The notes beneath the pieces were generated by a model. It had not been told where the DNA came from, made no database searches, and saw nothing but the letters and a program-made list of their open reading frames with translations. This document shows, in pieces, positions 1 through 7,075 of a DNA stretch of 7,302 nt. The first letter of the stretch is position 1. The number at the start of each line of letters is the position of its first letter. Both the position numbers and the translations under genes were made by a program. Origin of the DNA: Bacteroidota bacterium. GTDB taxonomy: Bacteria; Bacteroidota; Bacteroidia; Bacteroidales; UBA10428. The DNA lies in the NCBI GenBank assembly GCA_024640925.1, contig JAHEEB010000193.1:1-7302 (forward strand), in the 5' to 3' direction.

Positions 1-1633
1 CAATGCCTGTAAGTATCTGCTTTAGAAAATATTTAGGTTGGCTATTTTGGTATTTATACTTTAGGGGAAGCGATGAAACAGCTTCAACCAGTTTATAATC
101 AAGAAAAGGTGATCTGATTTCGATTGAATTGCCCATTCCAAGTCGATCCGATAAGTAAAGGTAAGCCATGGTCATTATATTATCAAAAGCAAAGTCATAT
201 ATGAGATCTATTTCCCTACCAAGCTTAGAATTCTTAAAATTAAAAGATAAGTTAAGACTGTTAAAACTGTTTTTAAATCCATCAAAATAAAATGAAGCTG
301 ATTCTGAAAATATTTTATAATCACCATACATCCATGGGCATACTGAACTGTCTGCAATTTTTCTGGGATATCCGGCATAAAGGATATATCTGAGATTTGA
401 AAACAAATAGTGCAAAAAAGCTATTTTCTTCTCGGCACCTTTCCAGGGAAAGAGATTCTGATGTTTATGGTGTTTTGTTAACGAATCTGCAAGGTTATTC
501 CAATATGGATAGCCATAAAACAATTCATCGCCCCCCATACCGCCAAGGAGAACCTTAAAACCTAAAGTTTTCACTTTTTTGTATAATGCCCATTGGGCAA
601 TTGCCGCAGAATCTGTAATTGGTTCATCAATATATTGAGTAAATTCATGAAAGCATTCATTATAATCATTCTCATTCAATTCTACCTCATGATAGGTCAG
701 TCCAATTTCTTTGGCAAATTTTCTGGCGGCATCACGTTCATCACAATCATGATTTCCTTTATAACCTGCAGTAATAGTATGCACTTCCCGTCCGGTTTCT
801 TTTGCCAGGGCTGCTATAGCGCTTGAATCAATACCTCCGCTAAGCATAACGGCAATTGGCACATCACTTCGCAAGTTTATATTAACTGCTTCACGCATTA
901 AATTGAGAATACAAGCCTTTGAATCATTATATGTACCAGAGAAGGTTGGGTTAGTATTTCTTTTCCAATAACGGTATTTTAGCAATCCCTTATTGTCAAA
1001 TAATATATACTGTCCTGGTTCAATTTTTTTAATTTGTTCTATAAATGTGTCACATTGACTAGTTGGGGCAGTATATCTTATTGGAGCAGCCAGTTGTTCA
1101 AGATTGATTTGTGGATGTTCTAAATAATATTTCAGAATCGATTTAAGTTCGGAGCAAACGACAAAACCACCTCCAGCAATTTGAGCATAATAAAGGATTT
1201 TTTCACCAATGCGATCTCGGGCAACAAAAAGCTGTTGCTTTTTTTTATCCCACAAGCAAAAAGCAAATTGTCCACGTAGCTTTTCAAGACAATTAACTCC
1301 AAAATCTTCATATAAATGCAAAATAGTTTCACTATCTGAACCCGACGAAAAAAAGTGCCCTTTTAGTTTCAGTTCATTCTGTAATTCAATATAATTGTAT
1401 ATTTCTCCGTTGCAAATAAGGACCAATGATTTATCTTCATTAAACAGAGGCTGGTGTCCTGTTTCAACATCAATAATAGAAAGGCGTGTTTGTGCCATAC
1501 CACAATTTGTGTCGTTCCAAGTACCATTGTCATCTGGTCCTCGATAGACCATTTCCTTGTTCATGGCCACAAGCTTTGCTTTATCGTTGTCACTGATTTG
1601 TGTAAATCTAAATATGGCTGATATTCCACACAT
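1..1633 (-). CDS. asnB: Asparagine synthase (glutamine-hydrolysing), C-terminus cut by the window edge
   Basis: This is a class II glutamine amidotransferase fused to an AMP-forming asparagine synthetase domain. The usual reaction is aspartate + glutamine + ATP to asparagine + glutamate + AMP + PPi, in the cytoplasm. The frame is open from 1633 to the window edge, giving 544 codons; related proteins are about 600 to 630 residues, so the last 60 to 80 residues are probably missing. The start is fixed by mechanism, because MCGI places the nucleophile Cys2 directly after Met. Visible glutaminase motifs are YRGPDDNG (30-37), R50, CNGEIYN (74-80) and D100. The synthetase domain shows the ATP-binding PP-loop SGGIDSS (265-271), GGMGGDELF (364-372) and EIRSPFLD from 505. 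It follows the GT4 gene after 23 bp, with no Shine-Dalgarno visible. In polysaccharide loci such genes may amidate sugar uronic acids instead of aspartate; sequence alone does not decide. Family assignment is very sure, substrate is not. Confidence -1.
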   Translation of the reverse strand, partial: MCGISAIFRFTQISDNDKAKLVAMNKEMVYRGPDDNGTWNDTNCGMAQTRLSIIDVETGHQPLFNEDKSLVLICNGEIYNYIELQNELKLKGHFFSSGSDSETILHLYEDFGVNCLEKLRGQFAFCLWDKKKQQLFVARDRIGEKILYYAQIAGGGFVVCSELKSILKYYLEHPQINLEQLAAPIRYTAPTSQCDTFIEQIKKIEPGQYILFDNKGLLKYRYWKRNTNPTFSGTYNDSKACILNLMREAVNINLRSDVPIAVMLSGGIDSSAIAALAKETGREVHTITAGYKGNHDCDERDAARKFAKEIGLTYHEVELNENDYNECFHEFTQYIDEPITDSAAIAQWALYKKVKTLGFKVLLGGMGGDELFYGYPYWNNLADSLTKHHKHQNLFPWKGAEKKIAFLHYLFSNLRYILYAGYPRKIADSSVCPWMYGDYKIFSESASFYFDGFKNSFNSLNLSFNFKNSKLGREIDLIYDFAFDNIMTMAYLYLSDRLGMGNSIEIRSPFLDYKLVEAVSSLPLKYKYQNSQPKYFLKQILTGI

Positions 1634-1656
1634 CTGAATAAATGGTTAGTTTTAGG

Positions 1657-2817
1657 TTACTCTGTAATTAACTCTTCAATTACCTGGTAAATAGCTTCGG
1701 TATTTTGTGCTGAGGAAAATTTTACAAGGGCATATTCCTGTGCTTTAGTCCCCATTTGCTCCAATAATAGCGGATTTTTCACAAAAGTTTCAATTTTGTT
1801 GGCGAGAAACATAAAATTACCCAGTGGGTAAATTTCACCATTTAAGCCTTGCTCTATAAGCTCAGTATTTGCCCCTGAATTACTTACAATTACAGGCATC
1901 CGGTTAATCATATATTCTATTGTTACACGTCCGAAACCTTCGTCACAGGCACTAACCAAACCCAGATTCATCCCCTGCAATAGATTGTATACATTATCAA
2001 TGTGACCATGAAAAACAACATAATTTTTCAGTCCTTTCTCCTCTATGAATCTTTCCAACAAATGAAAATAATCGTCACGCTTGCCACCAATCAGGTGCAA
2101 GCGAACATTATCAATTCTTTTTGTGTTTATAATTAAATCGAGGGCTTTAAGAGCTTCCATCTGATTTTTTTGATTACTCAAAATACCCAAAATGCATAAA
2201 TTTAAATGTATGTTGTAGCTGTTTAGCTTTCTTAATGGAAAAGAGGGTTCAATTCCGTTATAAATCATTATAACTTTATCAGGGGGAAGCAAATGTGAAT
2301 ACCATTTTTTTAAGTATTCTGAAATTACAACGTACCTGTCGGCTCCTTGCTTTAGAATATATTTCGAAGCCATATTTCCAAGACTGAATTTAAACCCATA
2401 TGCTGTAAGTGTTTCTCTAATATACCATAAATGCCTGCAATTTAACCGCCGACTAATTTGAATTCCTATATTTATAGTAATTGAATTTGAATAAACCAAA
2501 TCGATATGGATGCCTTCGAGTTTTTGTATTATTTTATTTACTCTTGAAAAATTCCGGATTTGTTTAAGAATGTTGTGGGTCCTTTGTTTTAGACCTTTTC
2601 CTTCGAATACCCACCAATAAAAGGGAGAAACAATATATCTGATATGATTCTTAACCAGAAAATCGCAGATTGAACCATCCATACGGAGTAATACAACCGG
2701 ATTTATATTGTAATTATCTCTCAATTCAAGAATTAACCTACACATCGATTTATTGGCACCGTACATTCCTTGGTAATGTGTCACAAATAATATTGTTGAG
2801 TTTTTGACCTTGTTCAT
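1657..2817 (-). CDS. Glycosyltransferase family 4 (GT-B fold), 386 aa
   Basis: This is a retaining glycosyltransferase of the GT4 type, likely adding one sugar from a nucleotide-sugar donor to the lipid-linked glycan on the cytoplasmic side of the inner membrane. The N-terminal acceptor domain opens with a beta strand and a glycine-containing loop (ILFVTHYQGMYGANKS, 9-24). The C-terminal donor domain begins near LGILSNQKN (210-218). It carries the GT4 EX7E signature as E293 and E301 in DEGFGRVTIEYM, followed by NRMPVIVSNSGANTELI, which contacts the donor in this family. There is no signal peptide or membrane helix. The length is normal for a GT4. The ATG overlaps the TGA of the upstream GT2 gene (ATGA), which supports this start and translational coupling. 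An AGGAAA lies about 10 bases upstream and may be a weak ribosome site. Donor and acceptor sugars cannot be read from the sequence. Confidence -1.
   Translation of the reverse strand: MNKVKNSTILFVTHYQGMYGANKSMCRLILELRDNYNINPVVLLRMDGSICDFLVKNHIRYIVSPFYWWVFEGKGLKQRTHNILKQIRNFSRVNKIIQKLEGIHIDLVYSNSITINIGIQISRRLNCRHLWYIRETLTAYGFKFSLGNMASKYILKQGADRYVVISEYLKKWYSHLLPPDKVIMIYNGIEPSFPLRKLNSYNIHLNLCILGILSNQKNQMEALKALDLIINTKRIDNVRLHLIGGKRDDYFHLLERFIEEKGLKNYVVFHGHIDNVYNLLQGMNLGLVSACDEGFGRVTIEYMINRMPVIVSNSGANTELIEQGLNGEIYPLGNFMFLANKIETFVKNPLLLEQMGTKAQEYALVKFSSAQNTEAIYQVIEELITE
2814..2817 (-). other. ATGA stop-start overlap coupling the GT2 and GT4 genes
   Basis: The last codon of the GT2 gene (TGA, 2816-2814) and the ATG of the GT4 gene (2817-2815) share bases on the minus strand. 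Such overlaps usually reflect co-transcription and reinitiation by the same ribosome, so both enzymes are probably made in similar amounts and may act one after the other on the same glycan. The overlap is seen directly; the coupling is inferred. Confidence -1.
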
Positions 2818-3653
2818 GAGGGTTGTTTCCTATATAGTCTTTTAACCTTATTTGACCAACGAGCAAAATTATAGACTAGCTTCAGAAAGCCATAAATTGT
2901 TTTTTTCGATTTTACCCAGTATAATATTTTCATTCCTTCTTTTTCTAATTTCCATTTTTCATAGTCAGGAATAAACTTTTCTAGCAAGGGATTATTGTAT
3001 ATTTTTTGTATCTCAGCTTTAAAATTCTGTTCTGTATTGTTTAAGCTTGAAATACCTTCGAGATTGTAATTTGTGACAATTACAGGAATACTTATTGTTG
3101 AGGCATTATTAAAAATAATGGCACGTAACCAAAACTCAATATCGCCATTATATCTAAAATTTTGAAGGTACATGCCTGTTTTCTGGAATAAGCTTTTTCG
3201 AATAAAGGTGGATTGGTGGTTAATACCAGTAAAATATAAATATCCAAAAGTAATATTATGTTCAGGGATTAAAGTATGAACAATTTTTTCTTTCTGAAGA
3301 ATGTTGCACCCGCAAAGAATAATATCAGCAGAATAGGTCTCTTCGAAAACTTTTTCCAGGACATTATCTCCAGTAAGGTAATCGCCTGAATTAAGAAACA
3401 ATAAAAAGGTTCCTTTGGCATGTATTATTCCCTTGTTCATAGCCTCATAAACACCTGAATCGGCTTCGCTTATCCAAAAAGATAATTTATCTGAATTTTC
3501 TTTAATGAGTTCATAACTTCCGTCAGTCGAGGCGCCGTCGATAATAATGTATTCGAAATCTGTGAAAGTTTGTCTAAAAACGCTGGTGAATGTTTTCTTT
3601 AGGCCAGTATGATTGTTAAGGTTAATGGTTATTATGGTAATGAGATTGGCCAT
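2814..3653 (-). CDS. Glycosyltransferase family 2 (GT-A fold), WcaE-like, 279 aa
   Basis: This is an inverting GT-A glycosyltransferase that would transfer a sugar during polysaccharide assembly in the cytoplasm. The N-terminus reads LITIITINLNNHTGLKKTF (4-22), the first nucleotide-binding strand. It is followed by FEYIIIDGASTDGSYELI (33-50), whose D39 and D44 bind the nucleotide. SEADSGVYEAMNKGI (62-76) and FLNSGDYL (87-94) follow; in the latter D91 sits at the place of the metal-binding DXD. HQSTFIRKSLF (146-156) and YNGDIEFWLRA (168-178), with D171 as probable catalytic base region, complete the pattern of the WcaE-like subgroup. The basic C-terminal tail (YNFARWSNKVKRLYRK) may touch the membrane. 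The ATG lies 19 bp after the aminotransferase stop and has no Shine-Dalgarno. The family is certain; the sugar and linkage are unknown. Confidence -1.
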   Translation of the reverse strand: MANLITIITINLNNHTGLKKTFTSVFRQTFTDFEYIIIDGASTDGSYELIKENSDKLSFWISEADSGVYEAMNKGIIHAKGTFLLFLNSGDYLTGDNVLEKVFEETYSADIILCGCNILQKEKIVHTLIPEHNITFGYLYFTGINHQSTFIRKSLFQKTGMYLQNFRYNGDIEFWLRAIIFNNASTISIPVIVTNYNLEGISSLNNTEQNFKAEIQKIYNNPLLEKFIPDYEKWKLEKEGMKILYWVKSKKTIYGFLKLVYNFARWSNKVKRLYRKQPS

Positions 3654-3664
3654 CTATCAAAAAG

Positions 3665-3680
3665 AATACTAATTAGTATT
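3665..3680. repeat. Perfect 16-bp palindrome over the wecE stop codon
   Basis: The sequence AATACTAATTAGTATT is identical to its reverse complement. It spans the TAA stop of the aminotransferase gene (3675-3673) and the short gap before the GT2 gene. It has no loop and no GC pairs, so it is a poor transcription terminator; it could be a binding site or chance in AT-rich DNA. Confidence -1.
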
Positions 3681-4800
3681 TAAAAAAATTATAAATCAAA
3701 TCTATTATATAATTTTGATCTGTTTCCGAAAGTTCATAAAACATTGGTAACCTGAGCAAACAGTCGGAATATCGCTTACAATTTATAAGTTGCCTTCCAT
3801 CATGTTTATTTTTGTAAAAACTGCTTTCATGCAAGCTTTGATAATGAAACACAGCCAGTACATTATTATCTTTTAAAAATTCAATAAGCGTATTCCTTTC
3901 TTCTATTGTGTTTAGGATAATATAAAAATTATGAGCATTATTTGTGGCATACTGAGGTAAATCGAATATAGTAAAACACCCCTTTTCTGCAAGTTTCTTT
4001 AATCTAAAATAATATTGGTTCCAGATTTGTTGTCTTCTATGCTGGATAATATTTAAATTTTCGATTTGTGCCCATAAAAAGGCAGCAATAATCTCTGAGG
4101 GTAAAAATGAGCTTCCAATATCTACCCAACCATATTTATCAATTTCACCCCTAAAAAATTCTGCTCTGTTTGTACCTTTTTCCCAGATTATTTCTGCTCT
4201 GTTATTAAACCTTTTGTCGTTTATTGTAAGCATACCTCCTTCACCAGCAATAATATTTTTAGTTTCGTGAAAGGAAAAAGCTGCAAAATGACCTATGGAA
4301 CCTAACGCTTTACCCTTATAAAATGAGTGAATGGAATGTGCCGCGTCTTCAATAACCAATAAATTATGTTTTTCTGCAATAAACATAATTTTATCCATGT
4401 CGCATGCCACTCCACCATAATGAACAGGGACAATTGCTTTTGTTTTTTCAGTAATCAACGCTTCTATACTGCTTTCATCAATATTTGGTGAATTGTTTTT
4501 ACTATCGGCAAAAACTATTTTTGCACCTTGTCGAACAAAAGCCAATGCTGTTGAAACAAAAGTAAAGCTGGGAACAATAACTTCATCTCCCGATTTGATA
4601 TCACACAGTATTGCTGCCATTTCTAAAGCATCCGTACAGCTTGTGGTTAATAGTACTTTTTCAAAACCATAGGTATCTTCAAAATATTTTTGGCACTTTT
4701 GGGTATAAATACCGTTTCCTGAAATTTTACCGGAATATACTGCTTGATAAATGTAATGGGCTTCTTTGCCAGTAAGGTATGGTTTATTAAATGGAATCAT
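3673..4800 (-). CDS. wecE: dTDP-4-amino-4,6-dideoxygalactose transaminase (RffA/WecE family)
   Basis: This PLP enzyme transfers an amino group from glutamate to C4 of dTDP-4-keto-6-deoxy-D-glucose, giving dTDP-4-amino-4,6-dideoxy-D-galactose (dTDP-Fuc4N). At 375 residues it matches the E. coli enzyme (376, from memory), and the two align almost end to end with many shared blocks: MIPFNKP, SGKISGNG (23-30), GDEVIVPSFTFVST (71-84), VPVHYGGVACDMD (124-136), EKGTNRAEFFRGEIDKY (207-223) and DIGSSFLPSE (227-236). K181 in FSFHETKN is the Schiff-base lysine, and D152 in IEDAAHS pairs with the PLP pyridine nitrogen. The block around K181 and 207-236 separates it from ArnB, PseC and perosamine synthases. 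It stands directly after a WecD-like acetyltransferase, the next enzyme of the same pathway. The ATG is preceded by A/T-rich sequence only. Product stereochemistry is inferred from homology. Confidence -1.
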   Translation of the reverse strand: MIPFNKPYLTGKEAHYIYQAVYSGKISGNGIYTQKCQKYFEDTYGFEKVLLTTSCTDALEMAAILCDIKSGDEVIVPSFTFVSTALAFVRQGAKIVFADSKNNSPNIDESSIEALITEKTKAIVPVHYGGVACDMDKIMFIAEKHNLLVIEDAAHSIHSFYKGKALGSIGHFAAFSFHETKNIIAGEGGMLTINDKRFNNRAEIIWEKGTNRAEFFRGEIDKYGWVDIGSSFLPSEIIAAFLWAQIENLNIIQHRRQQIWNQYYFRLKKLAEKGCFTIFDLPQYATNNAHNFYIILNTIEERNTLIEFLKDNNVLAVFHYQSLHESSFYKNKHDGRQLINCKRYSDCLLRLPMFYELSETDQNYIIDLIYNFFKY

Positions 4801-4811
4801 TTTATAAAGAA

Positions 4812-4840
4812 ATTAATATAAAATATATAAAATATATAAA
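4812..4840. repeat. Short AT-rich tandem repeat between wecD and wecE
   Basis: Two perfect 9-bp copies of AAATATATA lie at 4821-4829 and 4830-4838, with a diverged copy before them (4812-4820) and the start of another after. They fill half of the 57-bp gap between the acetyltransferase stop and the aminotransferase start. This looks like simple-sequence DNA. An AT-rich leader that keeps the wecE start unstructured is possible but not shown. Confidence -1.
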
Positions 4841-4857
4841 TAATTCAAAATTCAATT

Positions 4858-5553
4858 TCAAACGGCCCAATAATGATAAATGTTTGTAACTGATTTCTTA
4901 GTAAATCCATTTGCCTCATAAAAATGACATGCTTTCCTATTTTGCATTTGAGTTGCAACTTCTACATAAAAAATCCCGGCATTAAAAAGATAATTATTAA
5001 CTGCATTAATAAGATTTGTTCCAACTCCCTTCCTTTGTATCTTTTCTGATACAGAGATTAATTTTATAATACCTTTATTATCAGCGATTTTAAGAGTTGC
5101 AAACCCAACTATATCCTCTATATAAGTATATATAAAAACCAAATCTGCAAGTCTTCCACTAATTGATCCAATTATCCATTCTTTATATAATCTATAAAAA
5201 GAATCCGCAGAAAAAGTTTTATCTTTTTTAAATCTTGAGTATTCACCACCCAGATAAGCTAGTTCCAATAATACGGATTGTTGTTCATTACCCTTAAAAA
5301 TATCAACATTGGTACAATTTGTATTTATTAGTTTATCTTTAAAATAAAGAATTTTTCTATCTACTAGCTTAAAGTTAAGGTAATTGATATAATAATTCTC
5401 CGGGCAAAACAGGTAAATTAATCCATATTCCTCATTAACTTTTTCTTTTGTTAATTTTATCACTTTATCCTTTAAATCTGATGAGCAAACATCTATTCTG
5501 CCAATCTTGATATTAAAGAAATTTGAATCCCAATCTAAATACGTAAATGTCAT
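4858..5553 (-). CDS. wecD: WecD/RffC-like GNAT acetyltransferase (dTDP-Fuc4N N-acetyltransferase), 231 aa
   Basis: This protein probably transfers acetyl from acetyl-CoA to the 4-amino group of dTDP-Fuc4N, giving dTDP-Fuc4NAc. It resembles E. coli WecD in arrangement: an N-terminal module starting YLDWDSNFFNIKIGRI (5-20), then EYSRFKKD (104-111) and SFYRLYKEWI (118-127), then the GNAT core. The acetyl-CoA loop is QRKGVG (173-178). VEVATQMQNRKACHFYEANGF (197-217) matches the WecD VATQM...Y block, with Y212 at the place of its proposed general-acid tyrosine. The length is close to WecD (about 224). I chose the ATG at 5553. A TTG at 5580 is in frame, but it adds only nine residues (LFINFFNYF) and WecD-like sequence starts right after the ATG. 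Coding DNA here is very AT-rich (12 of 60 bases G or C at 5341-5400). Adjacency to wecE supports the role; overall similarity is moderate. Confidence -1.
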   Translation of the reverse strand: MTFTYLDWDSNFFNIKIGRIDVCSSDLKDKVIKLTKEKVNEEYGLIYLFCPENYYINYLNFKLVDRKILYFKDKLINTNCTNVDIFKGNEQQSVLLELAYLGGEYSRFKKDKTFSADSFYRLYKEWIIGSISGRLADLVFIYTYIEDIVGFATLKIADNKGIIKLISVSEKIQRKGVGTNLINAVNNYLFNAGIFYVEVATQMQNRKACHFYEANGFTKKSVTNIYHYWAV

Positions 5554-5601
5554 GAAATAATTAAAAAAATTAATGAACAACCGCTAAATTATTTGCTGAA
5601 G

Positions 5602-6918
5602 TTATATGCTAAGATTTTTTATAAGAGAAAATTCTGAGAACAATTCAACAGCCGATTTCCTTGCATTTTTATTCAATATAACACTCTCTTTATTATTTAA
5701 TAACAAAATCTTTTCAATAGAACAAGAAAGCTCATATGAGTCTTTTATATTTGCTTTATACCCATTATAGCCATCTATTATAATACTATCATCAAATAAG
5801 AACCCCATTTTAAAACCAACAACAGGTGTTCCACAAGCTAGTGATTCAGCTACCATCATGGGTCCGGCATCTTCAATAGAAGGACACACAAATAGATCAC
5901 CAGCTTGGTATAATAATGAAAGTAATCTATAATCTTTTATGTATTCAAATAAAAACTTTTTAAACTTAATCGAATTCATTAAGTTATCCTCAGTATCTAA
6001 TTTGCCTGCAAATACGACACAAGTATTATCTCTAATATTGTTATCCAAACGAGTCCATAATATCTCGAGAGCTTTCAGTAAATACTCACTTCCTTTTCTT
6101 CTATCTGTTAAATAGTTTGAACCTGCAAAAATCACTTTAAAATTTGCATCAATATTAAAGATCCTTTTAGCAATATCTCGGTTAACATCAGTAAATAATG
6201 TTAAATCAAGTGGTATATTAAAAATTACCTTTTCTCTATCTTTGTAAAGATTAGATAAATGGGCATTATGCAAGGACCACCCCTTTGTTACTAATAACTC
6301 TATTCCACCCATATTAATATTTTTGGTTTTAATTTCTAAATTTGTCAAAGAAAAATTCTTAAACTTTTTATTTATAATTGCCGGACAGTTGCTACAGTTT
6401 CCTTTAAAACCTTCACAATCCCATATTACATGGCAACCTCCTGTAAGCAAACTAATATCATACATTACCTGATATATTCTTGCTCCTGTGTAGATTCGAA
6501 GTCCTCTTAAAATATTAGTGTTTATAAAGCCATAAGTTAACCCTGAAAAAATATAATCCGGGGTAAACGAAACATTACTTAAAATTTTTTCTACTGAAAC
6601 ATGGTTTACTGATTCATCTTCGTCCGGAAAAAAAGCATATTCCGGTTTTGTTTCAAAAACTTGTGTTTTAATATTCAATAATCTTTTCAACTTATTTATT
6701 ATTCGCAGATAATAAGTTTTGTTTCTTTTTTGAGGTGGTAAAACATGAATAAATTTTTCTCCTGTTGTTTTATATCGAACAAGCATTTCTACCTGAAATC
6801 CTGTTTTAATAAGAGCTTTCGCCATTCTATATGTCAATTCACTAGCCCCTCCATTCGTATCCCAAGTTGAAAAAAAAAGTACTTTTTTTACTGAAACTCC
6901 ATTAGGATCATTTCCCAT
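5602..6918 (-). CDS. Glycosyltransferase family 4 with internal four-cysteine cluster, 438 aa
   Basis: This is a GT-B glycosyltransferase of the GT4 type with the look of the WcaC-like subgroup found in O-antigen and exopolysaccharide loci. The N-terminal domain opens VKKVLFFSTWDTNGGASELTY (10-30), where the GGA loop approaches the donor phosphates. A central insert, LLTGGCHVIWDCEGFKGNC (158-176) plus SNCP, holds C162, C168, C175 and C178, a cluster typical of this subgroup. The donor domain starts near VIFAGSNYLTDRRKG (262-276), and IEDAGPMMVAESLACGTPVVG (348-368) is the acidic donor-binding motif, with D350 and E358 at EX7E spacing. The ATG at 6918 is the first start after an in-frame TAA at 6927-6925. 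No signal peptide or helix is seen. The gene follows a 157-bp spacer after a wzt-like gene, and its stop lies 48 bp before the wecD ATG. The sugar transferred is unknown. Confidence -1.
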   Translation of the reverse strand: MGNDPNGVSVKKVLFFSTWDTNGGASELTYRMAKALIKTGFQVEMLVRYKTTGEKFIHVLPPQKRNKTYYLRIINKLKRLLNIKTQVFETKPEYAFFPDEDESVNHVSVEKILSNVSFTPDYIFSGLTYGFINTNILRGLRIYTGARIYQVMYDISLLTGGCHVIWDCEGFKGNCSNCPAIINKKFKNFSLTNLEIKTKNINMGGIELLVTKGWSLHNAHLSNLYKDREKVIFNIPLDLTLFTDVNRDIAKRIFNIDANFKVIFAGSNYLTDRRKGSEYLLKALEILWTRLDNNIRDNTCVVFAGKLDTEDNLMNSIKFKKFLFEYIKDYRLLSLLYQAGDLFVCPSIEDAGPMMVAESLACGTPVVGFKMGFLFDDSIIIDGYNGYKANIKDSYELSCSIEKILLLNNKESVILNKNARKSAVELFSEFSLIKNLSI

Positions 6919-7075
6919 ATTATTTTATTTATTTTAAAAATTTTAAAATTCTAAAGCACTATCGCATATTTATTTTTTTGGATTCATTTAGATTCTTTTT
7001 ATTTACCTTGGTTTTCAAAAAGATTAATTGAAATAATTGTAATAGAAGGTCAAATATGACATTTATTTTATAGGA
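6919..7075. other. 157-bp AT-rich spacer, the largest intergenic gap
   Basis: This stretch separates the wzt-like stop from the next glycosyltransferase gene. Both strands are interrupted by stops and no small gene is supported. I looked for a Bacteroidota promoter (TTTG, about 20 bases, TAnnTTTG) on the minus strand. The best match is CATATTTG at 7058-7051, one mismatch to the -7 element, but no TTTG stands at the right distance upstream. No GC stem followed by a T run is present. The 40 bases nearest the gene start are almost pure A/T. An internal promoter is possible but not demonstrated. Confidence -1.

Noticed and set aside
593..1394. Small open frames at 593-826 (+), 1132-1332 (-) and 1209-1394 (+).
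   Set aside because: All lie inside the asparagine synthase gene, in other frames. That gene shows continuous conserved motifs through the region, and the small frames match no family I recognise.
3661..3690. Rho-independent terminator after wecE.
   Set aside because: The palindrome there has no loop and no G/C-rich stem, and the next gene begins only 19 bp after the stop.
3673..4800. Assignment of the aminotransferase to ArnB, PseC or perosamine synthase.
   Set aside because: The SGKISGNG block, FHETKN around the lysine and the EKGTNRAEFFRGEIDKY block are WecE features, and length and ends match E. coli WecE.
5473..5493. The acetyltransferase contains the peptide DVCSSDL, identical to a translation of the common Illumina read-2 adapter end, so adapter contamination was considered.
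   Set aside because: The DNA here (minus strand GATGTTTGCTCATCAGATTT) differs from the adapter at five of 20 bases, all at third codon positions, and the frame continues normally on both sides. It is a peptide coincidence, not adapter sequence, although protein-level screens may flag it.
5554..5580. Longer wecD reading frame starting at TTG 5580.
   Set aside because: The extra nine residues are A/T-driven and hydrophobic, there is no ribosome site, and similarity to WecD begins just after the ATG at 5553.
6970..7020. Direct repeat of GATTC (6980s and 6990s) and nearby T runs as a possible mobile-element end or terminator.
   Set aside because: The repeats are only five bases long, no transposase or inverted ends are present, and no stem precedes the T runs.
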